Shown here: positions 36,422 through 45,691 of the stretch, one piece after another
How the letters are laid out: the number at the start of each line of letters is the position of its first letter
How positions within the stretch are numbered: position 1 is the stretch's first letter
Assembly (NCBI GenBank): GCA_028289345.1
Contig: JANQQL010000033.1
Coordinates: 992,001 to 1,056,000 of the forward strand
Direction: 5' to 3'
Origin: Planctomycetota bacterium
GTDB taxonomy: Bacteria > Planctomycetota > B15-G4 > SIAN01
DNA: 64,000 nt
Made by a program: the position numbers and the translations under genes
Notes under the pieces: generated by a model
Told to the model about the DNA's origin: nothing
The model's database searches: none
What the model saw: only the letters and a program-made list of their open reading frames with translations

Positions 36422-37563
36422 CACGCGGCCCCCGCTTGCACACGCTGCACTGCTTGGACCATTCCGGCCAGGTCCGGCAATGGAGTTTCGTGGGACCATG
36501 ACAGACGCACCGCCCCTTCCATTCGCTCCGCGGACAAGCCGAGAGAAGCAAGCACGTGGCTACAAGTCGCCGTGGCAGAGCTACACGCGGCGCCATCGGA
36601 GATCGCCACGAACGGCTCCCAAGCTTCGATCAGGGAGCGAGCATCGAGCCCCTCCACACTCAGATTCACCATCGAGTCCACTCGGTGCGGAGAGTCGCCA
36701 TTGATGTGGATGGGCAATTGGCGCAGCGCGCTTTCTAACTGTCGTCCGAATTCTCGACAGCGCACCTGCCGTTCGTGGCATTCCTCGGACGCCAACTTCG
36801 CCGCAAGCCCCAAACCCACGCACAAGGCCACCGGATGAGTACCCGGACGCCATCCGCGCTCTTGTCCGCCACCCCACATGAGGGGCTGTAGCTGCGGTCG
36901 CTTGCCGCCTCGCTTGCGTGCCACCAAGGCCCCGATTCCTTGCGGGGCGTGAAGCTTGTGACCACTGATGCTGATCAAGTCGATTCGCGGATGGCGCAAA
37001 GCCTCGGGCTCCTTGCCGAACCCTTGGGCAGCGTCTACGTGAAAGAGTGCCGGGTGGTCCCCCAGACGCTCGGCGATTTCTTCGATGGGCTGGCGGACGC
37101 CGATCTCGTTGTTCACCTGCATCACCGACACCAGCCAAGTGTCGGGGCGCAAGGCCGAAAGGATCGAATCCGCGGTGACTCTTCCTTCCGGTTGCGGGGC
37201 CACCCATTCGACTCGATGGCCGCGACGCTCCAGCTCCTGCAACGGCTCGAGCACGGCCCGATGTTCCAGACGAGTGCTCACCACGTGGTGTCGCCCCGAG
37301 TCGCGAGCGGCGGCCTCTAGCCCCAAGGTCGCCAGATTGTTGCTCTCGGTCGCTCCGCTGGTGAAAACGACATCGCCCCGGCGAGTGCCCGCCGCCCGAG
37401 CCACGCGGTCGCGCGCCTGCTCCAACGCTTTGCGGGCGCGCAATCCCACCGAATGAGTCCGACTCCCCGCGTTGCCGAAACTCTTGCCAAGAAAGCGCAT
37501 CACCTCGTCGCCGACCCGGGGGTCCACGGGAGTGGTCGCGGCGCAGTCCAGATAGACCGTCAT
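36421..37563 (-). CDS. Cysteine desulfurase (NifS/IscS group)
   Basis: This 380-residue PLP enzyme releases sulfur from cysteine as an enzyme-bound persulfide for Fe-S, thio-cofactor or other sulfur transfer. The hallmark sequences are YLDCAATTP, TSGATESNN, HVDAAQGFGK, the PLP lysine in SISGHKLHAPQG (Lys203) and the catalytic Cys327 in SDGAACSSATATCSHVL. The neighbouring Cys334 could be a secondary acceptor. It is the first gene of the operon. A GGAGGG element lies 12 nt upstream of ATG 37563. It is followed immediately by the lipoyl-carrier gene. Confidence 0.92.
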   Translation of the reverse strand: MTVYLDCAATTPVDPRVGDEVMRFLGKSFGNAGSRTHSVGLRARKALEQARDRVARAAGTRRGDVVFTSGATESNNLATLGLEAAARDSGRHHVVSTRLEHRAVLEPLQELERRGHRVEWVAPQPEGRVTADSILSALRPDTWLVSVMQVNNEIGVRQPIEEIAERLGDHPALFHVDAAQGFGKEPEALRHPRIDLISISGHKLHAPQGIGALVARKRGGKRPQLQPLMWGGGQERGWRPGTHPVALCVGLGLAAKLASEECHERQVRCREFGRQLESALRQLPIHINGDSPHRVDSMVNLSVEGLDARSLIEAWEPFVAISDGAACSSATATCSHVLASLGLSAERMEGAVRLSWSHETPLPDLAGMVQAVQRVQAGAA

Positions 37564-37875
37564 GCTGGGTCAGGTCCCTCCGCTGGACCAGTTTCCTTGG
37601 GAATAGTTTCCCGACGCGGACCGGCGGTCCCATCGGCCGAGGTTCCCGGTTCACCGCGGACCCAGCCGGCAACCCCGAAACGCTTGCGCCGGGATCATAA
37701 CCTGTTGGGACCGAACGAGTTGTAGTCCCTCGGGGCAGCTCCGAAACGGCGCGTCTGTTTCACAACGAACGCCCGCCCCCGACGGTTTGACAAAGTCTTG
37801 CAAAGTTGGACAAGCTGCTGGTGCGCAACGACTTGCGACAGACTCGAAGTTTCGTCGCTGGCACCGGTCGGGGCC
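37564..37875. other. Leader/promoter region of the 11-gene operon
   Basis: This 312-bp gap separates the operon from the PVC dehydrogenase gene (same strand) and should hold the operon promoter and the dehydrogenase terminator. A TATGAT hexamer on the minus strand (37694-37699) could be a -10, but no good -35 accompanies it. A GGGTCAGGTCCC element sits at 37567-37578, directly before the first start codon. No clear terminator was seen. Confidence 0.35.
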
Positions 37876-40800
37876 CTAGCCTTGCAGGGACGCGAGGAAC
37901 TCGACGAGATCCCGCAGCTCCGAACGAGTCAGGGTCTCTTCCAGACCCGCAGGCATGGAGGACTTCCCGGTGCGTCGTTCTCTCACCCGATCCACCTCCA
38001 CGCGCACTTCGTCTCCGGCGGCAGTCATCAAGACGATCTCTGCCGAGTCCTCCGACCGCATCGTCCCCGACACCACCTCCCCATCGTTCGTGAACAGCAC
38101 CACCGTCTCGTACCCTGGGGAGATGGCTTCGTCGGGCCAAAGCACCGAGCTCAGCAATTCCTCGCGGGACAGACGCCGCCCCACGGCCTGCAAGTCCGGA
38201 CCGGTGCGATCTCCTGTCCCATCGAGGGTGTGACAACGCGCGCATTGCAATTCCAAACGCGACCGAAACAATTCCGTCCCGAGTTCCGCGCTTCCCCCCT
38301 CGAGAACGTCCCGGTAGGCCGCGACCCCACTCTTGTTGCTTTGGCGCCGCAAGTACTTCTTCAGGCCCTTGCGAACTTCCGGATCAGACCGCTCCCGGGC
38401 CGCCTCGACGACATCGAGCATCAGCGCTGCGGGCACTTCCCCCTTCAATAACTGCTCCAGCAAAACAGCGATTCGCCGATCTGCCGACGCGTCGGGAACC
38501 CGGGCCAGGAGTCGGAGGGCGAGCTGACGCTCTTCGACCGGGGAATCGGACAAGGAGCGTTGCAACTCTTCCAGCCCCCGGCGCGGATCCACCCGAAGCA
38601 CCTGCTTCACGGCTTCCATTCGCAGCTTGGGCTCGCGACTGTCCAAGGCCCGCTGCAGCAGCGAGTTCGAGTCTTCGCCATGTTTCCACATCAAGCGGAA
38701 CGCTTCGCAGCGAGTTTCCACCGAGCGCGAGGAATCGAACACCCAGGGCCGCAAATCCGGAAGTTCGTCGAGATCCAAGCGTCGAGCAAGCTGAAACAAC
38801 CGTTGCAAGGCGACTCCCCGCCGTGACTCGACCAGCTGCGCCAAACGCGGCGCCAAGGCAGCTTTCAAGGCGGAGCCATCCCGCGGATCGAGGGGATCGA
38901 GAACGCCCAGAATGGGATCGGTGGCGGGCGGCTCTTTCCACCGTAACAACAACGCCAGAAGAAACTCTTCCAAGGGTGGCGCGAGGTGACGGCCGGCGAG
39001 CAACTCAATCAGCTGCCGGGCCTCGGCCGGGCCGCCTCGCCGAAACATTGCACCCAGCACTCGGCGCCCGAACGCCTCGGTGTGATTCGCCCTTGGCAAC
39101 GCGAGCAGGCGCGCAGCGCCTTGTTTGGCAAGGGCCGTCAAGGCTTCGGGAATGGGACGGTCGTAGATTGCCAAGGCCGCCTCACTCGCCAACGACGGAT
39201 CTTCGTCGTTGAGGAACGTCGCGATCCGCGAATCCCCTTGTTGGCGCAAGGCGAGAATCGCCACCATTCGCGCGACGGGAGAGCGGGCCGAGGAAAGTTC
39301 GGCCAGCGCCTCTCCGGACTGGGTTCCTGCCAAACCGGTGGCAACCGCATGGCGCAGGAAGGCATCCCCTGGCTCCCGCCGAGCCCGTTCGAGCAAGGGC
39401 CCCCGACACTCCGCTCCCCCATGAGCGCGAAGCGCCAACGCGGCGGCACTTGCGACTCTTGGATCCGAGTCGCTCAACGCTGCCAACAGCAAACCCACGT
39501 CCGCGTTTTTGACCTCGCCGTACGCTCGAACCGCCAGTGCACGCACCTGCGGATCCGCGTCGTCCATCAAGGCAACGAGAAGGGAAATGCTCCCAGATCG
39601 AGAGTTCTCTCGCGCGAGTTGCCCCAACCCCCACACCCCGTGACAACGCTGACGCAAAGGGGCCCCTTGGCGTGTCGCGGAACGCAACTCTTCGACAGCT
39701 CCGCGACGCACGAACTCAAACTGAGCCGACTGCCGCAAGCGTCGATCCGGATGATTCAAACGATCCAGCAACTCGGCGGTCGGAAGCTCTTGCACGGGTT
39801 GCCGCACCATTCGCTGCCACTCCTCGAGAATGGTGCCTTGCGCCGCGTCGTGTTGCAGGGTGTAGATGCGCCCTTTCCCCGTCCCAACGAATCCTCCCGT
39901 CCAATCGCTCAAGAAGATCTGTCCGGGCACCCCGAAAGCAAGGTCAGTCACCGCCGGTCCTCGGAGCAAGCGCCGCGAGCTCGACAGTTGGAAGCCGGCG
40001 CCTGCTTCTGCCACGGTGAACGCAATCACTCGTCCGCGATGTCCGGTGTAGTCCGCCAAGAAAAAGTGATTCTCAAACTCGGATGGCAAGCCGAAACCGG
40101 GGTAGGCCGCCAGTCCTGCCGGCCCCACGCCCAAGTAACCAATCGGCGGCAGCGCATAGGCGGGTCGGTTCTCCCCTTCGATTTTCCAGAGCTGATCGAG
40201 GTTCCACGGCCCGCGCGGCGTCTCTCCTCCCAAGAACTGATACTCCATGCGCCATCCGTAGGTGGCGCCTTCCATCAAGAACACCACCCGGGCTTTGTCT
40301 CCCGAGTCGGCATTGTTGTCCACGGTGAAGAGGTTGCCGAAGTCGTCGAAGGCCAGCTCCTGGGGATTGCGCAATCCCGTGCAGTAGACCTCCAGATTGC
40401 TGCCATCGAGGTCACAGCGGAACACCGCCCCGGTCGCCGGATCGTGAGGCCCCGCTCCGTCGGCGTCGCGTAGGTCGTAGCCGCGATCTCCGATCGAAAA
40501 GTACAGGCGGCCGTCCAGTCCCCGGGTCAAACCGTGAAGGTCGTGTCCGGAATACGAGTAACGCACGCCGAATCCATGGGCGATCGAGCGTGTTTCATCC
40601 GCCACTCCATCGCCCGTCGAGTCCGTCAGGGACCACAGATGCGGGATGTTGCTGTAGAACACCGTGTCGTCCACGCTCAGCACTCCTGCACCAAGCCCGG
40701 ACAACCGATCGCGATACCCATCGGCGAAGACCACCGAGGAGTCGCAGCGACCGTCTCCGTTGCGATCCTCCAGCCGGCGAACGCGGTCCTCGGCGCGAGT

Positions 40801-41253
40801 GAAGTACTTCAGCCCACCCCGAAAGCGACTCGCCCACTTGTCCTGCAAGCCCCGTCGATCGTCCAGGGTTTGACAAGCCAAGTCATCGAGGAGCCAAAAC
40901 AGGTGGTGCTCATCATCGGGCACACCGTTCAGCACTCGGAACGATTCCGCGACCCAAACCCGTCCTCGGAGATCCACGTCCAGCGCCACGGGTTGCACGA
41001 CGTCGGGCTCTGCGGCAAACAGGTTCCAGCGAAACCCGGTGGGCGTTTCGAACGTGTCGATCGCCGACTCGGCTTCGCTCCACGGCAACCCGCTCGAGGG
41101 TGATGAGGGAACCCCCGCTTCCGGGTCCGCGGATGACAGATGGGACTCGGAGCCGTCCCGCTCCTCGACCCGCTCGCCACACGCGACCACCAAAAGCAGG
41201 GCCCCCCCCGCCCATCGAACGCGTTTTGGGGACCGTGGGCGACGAAGGATCAC
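37876..41253 (-). CDS. PVC-type membrane-bound dehydrogenase lipoprotein with HEAT repeats and haem-binding domain
   Basis: The GTG start at 41253 leads directly into a lipoprotein signal (WAGGALLLVVAC-G, lipobox Cys), giving 1125 residues. The ribosome-binding site is weak, so the start is uncertain. Residues ~50-520 form the beta-propeller 'putative membrane-bound dehydrogenase' domain of Planctomycetota and Verrucomicrobiota (TIGR02604 type; NPQELAFDDFGNLFTVDNNADSGD). A long array of HEAT-like helical repeats follows, ~530-960. The last ~130 residues hold a c-type haem site, CARCHTLDG, with GDRTGPDLQAVG as in TIGR02603. It probably oxidises a sugar or alcohol outside the inner membrane. 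Confidence 0.88.
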   Translation of the reverse strand: MILRRPRSPKRVRWAGGALLLVVACGERVEERDGSESHLSSADPEAGVPSSPSSGLPWSEAESAIDTFETPTGFRWNLFAAEPDVVQPVALDVDLRGRVWVAESFRVLNGVPDDEHHLFWLLDDLACQTLDDRRGLQDKWASRFRGGLKYFTRAEDRVRRLEDRNGDGRCDSSVVFADGYRDRLSGLGAGVLSVDDTVFYSNIPHLWSLTDSTGDGVADETRSIAHGFGVRYSYSGHDLHGLTRGLDGRLYFSIGDRGYDLRDADGAGPHDPATGAVFRCDLDGSNLEVYCTGLRNPQELAFDDFGNLFTVDNNADSGDKARVVFLMEGATYGWRMEYQFLGGETPRGPWNLDQLWKIEGENRPAYALPPIGYLGVGPAGLAAYPGFGLPSEFENHFFLADYTGHRGRVIAFTVAEAGAGFQLSSSRRLLRGPAVTDLAFGVPGQIFLSDWTGGFVGTGKGRIYTLQHDAAQGTILEEWQRMVRQPVQELPTAELLDRLNHPDRRLRQSAQFEFVRRGAVEELRSATRQGAPLRQRCHGVWGLGQLARENSRSGSISLLVALMDDADPQVRALAVRAYGEVKNADVGLLLAALSDSDPRVASAAALALRAHGGAECRGPLLERARREPGDAFLRHAVATGLAGTQSGEALAELSSARSPVARMVAILALRQQGDSRIATFLNDEDPSLASEAALAIYDRPIPEALTALAKQGAARLLALPRANHTEAFGRRVLGAMFRRGGPAEARQLIELLAGRHLAPPLEEFLLALLLRWKEPPATDPILGVLDPLDPRDGSALKAALAPRLAQLVESRRGVALQRLFQLARRLDLDELPDLRPWVFDSSRSVETRCEAFRLMWKHGEDSNSLLQRALDSREPKLRMEAVKQVLRVDPRRGLEELQRSLSDSPVEERQLALRLLARVPDASADRRIAVLLEQLLKGEVPAALMLDVVEAARERSDPEVRKGLKKYLRRQSNKSGVAAYRDVLEGGSAELGTELFRSRLELQCARCHTLDGTGDRTGPDLQAVGRRLSREELLSSVLWPDEAISPGYETVVLFTNDGEVVSGTMRSEDSAEIVLMTAAGDEVRVEVDRVRERRTGKSSMPAGLEETLTRSELRDLVEFLASLQG

Positions 41254-41407
41254 GAGGTCAAGGGACGGTCGAAGCGAGCGCGTGGCAGAGCAGGAGCCAT
41301 TTCCCGGCGGGCCCTCCCAGTGAGCCGAGTGAGGGGTGTCGAGACCTTTCCGCAGACCTCGACCTCGACGCAAGATAGCAAGCCGCCGCAGTCCGGTGGC
41401 CTGCGAC

Positions 41408-42508
41408 TCAGACCGAACTCGACTCTGGGACTGGCTCTTGGGAAACCACCGGAGTTTCGATCGGCAGGCACACCTCGAAGGTCGTGGCGACATCGGGTTG
41501 GGAGGTCGCCCCCAAACGCCCGCCCTGGATCTCCACCAGAGTTCGAGACAGGGTCAAGCTGAGCCCGCGTCGCTTGCCGCCGATCACCGACTGAGGGGCG
41601 AACAGGCCGCCGAACACCTCTTCGAGTTCCTCTTCAACGATGCCGCGGCCTTGGTCCGTGATTCTCAAGAAGGACTGGTTCCCCACGGTCTCGCTGGACA
41701 CGGTGACCGTTCCCTTCTCCGGGCTGAAGCGAATGGCGTTGTCGATCAAGGATTCGACCACGATCCGCATGGTCCGGGCGTCTGCGAAGATGGTCTCGGC
41801 CGAGTAGTCTTGCACGATCTTCAAGCCGCGATCGTCCACGATCACCTGTTTCGAGGACAGAGCTTCCTCCACCAGCTCGCGGACGTCGAGCAGACGCGGG
41901 AACACCCCGATCAAGCCCGCCTTGTACTGTCCAAGCAGAATCCCCTTTTCCACCATTCGGTGGAGTTGGGTGGCGTTCTCGTGAATCACCCGCGCCCATT
42001 CTTTGCACTGCTGAACGCTCTGGATGTCGTCCGACAGGATGATCTCCGTCGGCGCCAGAATCCCCGTCAAAGGAGTTCGCGTGCCGTGGGAGATGTAGGT
42101 GAGCAAGTTGCCCTTCAACTCTTCCAACTCTTCCGCGGTCTTCAAACGCAGGAACACTTTGACCTTGGCGCGAAGCTCTTCGTGGTCGAACGGCTTGGTG
42201 ATGTAGGCGTCCGCCCCGGACTCGTAGCCGCGCAGACGATCCGCCACCTGGTTCTTGGCCGACACCAAGATGACCTTGCAGTGCCGCGCGCGGGGGTTCT
42301 CCCGAATCTTGCGGCAGGTCTGATAACCGTCCATTTCCGGCATCATGATGTCCAGCAAGATGACGTCCGGGCTGCAGTCGAGCTTGTCGATGGCTTCCGC
42401 CCCGCTCCTCGCCACGAACACGTCGTAGTCCTCCTCCAACATGTGCTGAAGGATGTCGATGTTCATCGGGTCGTCGTCGACGCAGAGGATTCGGCCGCGG
42501 TTCTTCAC
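41408..42508 (-). CDS. Receiver-histidine kinase hybrid
   Basis: A GTG start at 42508 overlaps the upstream kinase stop by 4 nt. The 366-residue protein has an N-terminal REC domain (ILCVDDDPMNIDIL, phospho-acceptor Asp53 in LLDIMMPEMDG, conserved KPF) followed by a HisKA-like helix with TYISHGTRTPLTGIL (His141), then an HATPase_c domain (ESLIDNAIRFSPEKGTV, DQGRGI). The H-box reads HGTRTP instead of HELRTP. It probably receives phosphate from or works with the adjacent kinase. No DNA-binding output domain is present. Confidence 0.87.
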   Translation of the reverse strand: MKNRGRILCVDDDPMNIDILQHMLEEDYDVFVARSGAEAIDKLDCSPDVILLDIMMPEMDGYQTCRKIRENPRARHCKVILVSAKNQVADRLRGYESGADAYITKPFDHEELRAKVKVFLRLKTAEELEELKGNLLTYISHGTRTPLTGILAPTEIILSDDIQSVQQCKEWARVIHENATQLHRMVEKGILLGQYKAGLIGVFPRLLDVRELVEEALSSKQVIVDDRGLKIVQDYSAETIFADARTMRIVVESLIDNAIRFSPEKGTVTVSSETVGNQSFLRITDQGRGIVEEELEEVFGGLFAPQSVIGGKRRGLSLTLSRTLVEIQGGRLGATSQPDVATTFEVCLPIETPVVSQEPVPESSSV

Positions 42509-43524
42509 GTCGGACAGCCCTCCACCGGGAGTGCTTGGGGATCGAGAGATTCTTGGGGGGAACTCGACCGCCTCATCGGCAGTCGCAGACAGAAGCGAGC
42601 CCCTTCCGCGGTGGCTTCCGCCCAGATCCTCCCGCCGTGCCCTTCCACAATCTCCTGGCAGATGGAAAGACCCAGTCCCGTGCCGCCCGCCCCATTCTTG
42701 GTGGCTCGCGACTGAACGAACTTGTCGAAGATGATTTCCAGGTCGCCCTCGCAAAGTCCGACGCCATGGTCCTCGACCTGCATGTGCAACCAGTTCCCTT
42801 CTTCGCGAAGGCGAACTTGAATCGCGCTTCCTGGTGAGGAGAACTTGATGGCATTGCTGAGCAGGTTTCGAACCACCTGCCCCATGCGCTCTGCATCCAG
42901 AAGCGGAACCTTGGTCAGCTTGCCGGCCACGTGAACGCGAATGCGCTTCTCGGTCAACAATGCTCCGAAGTCGGACACGGCCTGGTGAACCACCGAACTC
43001 AGATCCGTGGGTTCGAAGCGAAACTCGAGCTTGCCCGACTCCAACTTGGACAGGTCGAGAAGGTTGTTGACCAGGTGCAGGAGGCGCTGCCCCGCATCGT
43101 CGATCTTCTCGTAGAACGATCGGAGCTTGCTGCGATCGGCTTCCTCCCACTCGGCCATCCCAAACTTGCAATAGGACAGGATCCCGTGCATCGGTGTGCG
43201 CAGCTCGTGAGACATGTTGGCCAGGAACTCGGACGACGCTTCCTGAGCCGCCTCCGCTCGTTCTTTGGCTTTGCGCAACGCCGAGGTCCGGTCGGAAACC
43301 TCCTGCTGCAAGGTTTGATGAAATCGCCGAGCGTCTTCCTGCAAACGCAGCATGTCTTCGGCCGAGATCTCCAGGGACGTTTCCAGCAATCCCACGTCTT
43401 CGGCACTTTCGCGGTAGTCCTGGCTCACTCGCTCCAGGAACTGCCCCCACGCCGACAGGTCCGGCGGGGTGTCCGCACGGAGTCCCAGGCGTTTCATCTG
43501 AGAGGCGAGACGGCGATCGAGCAT
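42505..43524 (-). CDS. Cytoplasmic sensor histidine kinase
   Basis: The protein has 339 residues. Residues 1-~95 are a helical/coiled-coil input region with no membrane segment and no PAS or GAF motif. The H-box FLANMSHELRTPMHG carries His106. The catalytic domain has NLLSNAIKFSS (N-box), EDHGVGLCEGD (G1) and GAGGTGLGLSICQEIVEGHGG (G2). It is a canonical HisKA/HATPase_c kinase and overlaps the REC-kinase downstream (GTGA), so the pair forms one translational unit. The stimulus is unknown. It is divergent from the sulfatase-fold lipoprotein at 43796. Confidence 0.9.
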   Translation of the reverse strand: MLDRRLASQMKRLGLRADTPPDLSAWGQFLERVSQDYRESAEDVGLLETSLEISAEDMLRLQEDARRFHQTLQQEVSDRTSALRKAKERAEAAQEASSEFLANMSHELRTPMHGILSYCKFGMAEWEEADRSKLRSFYEKIDDAGQRLLHLVNNLLDLSKLESGKLEFRFEPTDLSSVVHQAVSDFGALLTEKRIRVHVAGKLTKVPLLDAERMGQVVRNLLSNAIKFSSPGSAIQVRLREEGNWLHMQVEDHGVGLCEGDLEIIFDKFVQSRATKNGAGGTGLGLSICQEIVEGHGGRIWAEATAEGARFCLRLPMRRSSSPQESLDPQALPVEGCPT

Positions 43525-43795
43525 GCGAATCCTGGTTCCAAGAGGAGCGCTTCCTTCCCCCTCTGTCGGACTCGGAGAAGCGCTCTCCTAACCCCAATCG
43601 CAGGGAGCCTCTCACGAAAACGAGGGGTCGAAAGGCACAAAGTTCCCGTCCGGCCGGCAGAGCCAGGATCTTCCCAGGCGTCCATGCTCGACGCTTCCCC
43701 AACTCGTTCTGGAACACCCCCACGGAGGAACCCTTATCCTTTCGTGACGCGGGTCCCGTCGATCCAGGTCGTCGAGAGGACGGAAAGGCCAGGAA

Positions 43796-45505
43796 TTGAA
43801 GGATTCAAAGGACGGTGAGGGAAAGTTGAAGCGTGGCGGACATCGTCTCGTCGCTCGAAGCCGCCTTCCTGGGGCCTTGGTCCTGTTGCTGCCGTGGGTC
43901 GGGTGTGATTCCCAAGAACTCGACGACTCCGTCTCACCACGGCGCATCCGCCACGCCGAACCCACGGCGGGTTCTCCAACACTGTTTGCCGGGCTCGTGC
44001 GAGGCACGGCCTTCCTCGAAGTGGAAGCCGACGTCGACGATCTGGAGATCGAAGTCCGCATCGCCGACGAACCACCGCGGCTCATGGAAGAGTCCTCGCC
44101 TCCTTTCGAGTTCGCGCTCCCTGGAACCGGTTGTCGCGCAATCCAAGTCCTCGCGACTCGGGGGAGCGGCCTCGGCGGGGTTCGTCGCGTCACCGTGACC
44201 GACCAGTCGGTGCCGATGGCTCCGCGTTCGAGCCCTGACCTGGCAGGGCACTCCGTCGTGTTGATCGTGGCCGATGCGTTGCATGCCGACCACCTTGGCT
44301 GCTATGGGGGCGATCCCGAAGTCAGCCCGCACCTGGATCGACTGGCGGCCGAAGGCGTCCGATTCGATCAGGTGTACGCGCCGTCGGCTTGGACGGTGCC
44401 TTCCATTGCCTCTTTGATGACCGGGCTCCCGCAAGAAACCCACGGCCTGCGAGACGTCGGACAGCAACTTCCCGAAGACCTTCCCACTCTTGCGCAGGAA
44501 CTGTCTGCCTCCGGGTACCACACCGCCGCGCTTCTCGAGAACCCGATTCTGCCGCCGCAAACGGGACTGGCAGCCGGCTTCGACGAATACCGAATCTTGG
44601 CCGGTGCCCGGACTCCCGACCATCCTCAGTTCCAACAAGAAGTGCTCGACTGGTGGAGGAACCGGCCCAGCACTCCCTTCTTCCTGTACGTGCATTACTT
44701 GCCGCCCCACGCTCCCTACCTCCCCCCCGAACCGTTTCGAGCTCGTTTCGGCGACGGCCCCGGCAAGCGGGTCGACGGCACGGTCGAAAACCTCCATGAA
44801 TGGAACGACAAGCGACCGTCCGCCGACACCCCCGCGATCCAGCGCATGCGGTCCCTGTACCACGACCACTTGGGATACCTCGATCACAACGTGGGAGAAC
44901 TTCTCACCGAGATTCGCAAGTCGGCACTCGAGCAGCCGCTGGCCGTGGCATTCACGGCCGACCATGGCGAAGCGTTTGGACAACATCGACAGCTCGGTCA
45001 CAACACCCTGGTTCACGAGGAAATGGTGCGAGTGCCCTGGATCCTTTGGTCTCCTGGAAGTGAGCCCCTCGGCGCCCGGGTCGTCGCCACCCCGTTCTGC
45101 CTGACCGACATCGCCCCCACCTTGCTGACACTGCTCCTGGATCACGGCAACCTCGGCAGCGAAGACGCTCGACCTTGGAACCCGCGGATCCCCACGGCGA
45201 AGGACCGCCCGGTGTTCCTAACCTCTCGCTATCGGAACGACACGCCTCTCCAATCCGGAGTGCGCTGGACTCGATTCAAATGGGTCCGGTCACGAAACGC
45301 CGAGACTGCCTGGCTCTTCGACCTTTCTCGAGATCCCACCGAGCAAGCGCCGGTCCAGGACCAACATCCCGTGGTCGAGATCGCCTTGCGCCACGAATTC
45401 GAAGCCTGGCAAGCCCGCACCACCCGATCGATGAGCGAGACCTTTTCGATCTCGGACGACATGGAAGCCCAGCTTCGCGAGCTGGGATACGTGGCGGGAG
45501 ACTGA
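43796..45505 (+). CDS. Sulfatase-fold lipoprotein with Thr at the nucleophile site
   Basis: The start is TTG 43796 (AAAGG upstream) or TTG 43826 (GAGG upstream); both precede a lipoprotein signal ending LLLPWVGC-D. A small beta domain (~50-140) is followed by an alkaline-phosphatase/sulfatase fold: VVLIVADALHADHLGCYG, SAWTVPSIASLMTG, HYLPPHAPYLPP, FTADHGEAFGQHRQLGHNTLVHEE. The residue at the formylglycine position is Thr (about 200), not Cys or Ser. That resembles phosphoester- or phosphoethanolamine-transferring relatives, so the substrate may be a phosphoester rather than a sulfate. It is probably anchored in a membrane. Confidence 0.85.
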   Translation: MKDSKDGEGKLKRGGHRLVARSRLPGALVLLLPWVGCDSQELDDSVSPRRIRHAEPTAGSPTLFAGLVRGTAFLEVEADVDDLEIEVRIADEPPRLMEESSPPFEFALPGTGCRAIQVLATRGSGLGGVRRVTVTDQSVPMAPRSSPDLAGHSVVLIVADALHADHLGCYGGDPEVSPHLDRLAAEGVRFDQVYAPSAWTVPSIASLMTGLPQETHGLRDVGQQLPEDLPTLAQELSASGYHTAALLENPILPPQTGLAAGFDEYRILAGARTPDHPQFQQEVLDWWRNRPSTPFFLYVHYLPPHAPYLPPEPFRARFGDGPGKRVDGTVENLHEWNDKRPSADTPAIQRMRSLYHDHLGYLDHNVGELLTEIRKSALEQPLAVAFTADHGEAFGQHRQLGHNTLVHEEMVRVPWILWSPGSEPLGARVVATPFCLTDIAPTLLTLLLDHGNLGSEDARPWNPRIPTAKDRPVFLTSRYRNDTPLQSGVRWTRFKWVRSRNAETAWLFDLSRDPTEQAPVQDQHPVVEIALRHEFEAWQARTTRSMSETFSISDDMEAQLRELGYVAGD

Positions 45506-45691
45506 CCCGGCCCGGCGAGATGTTCTCGTGCGCGGCCACTGCCAGCGCCCCTAGGCATGACCCGCGTCAGCGCCGTTCGCGGGTCCAGCTCCGGACCGGG
45601 AATGGTCCCACCAGAGCCAACCTCGAACCGGCTCTGATGCCCCACGGGTCCGATTCCTCCATCCCCGTCCAGGTGCCAACCAGCGGGCGAA

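Noticed and set aside
37694-37699. TATGAT as operon promoter -10
   Set aside because: It is in a reasonable place, but no -35 at 16-18 nt is present, so it was not listed as a promoter.
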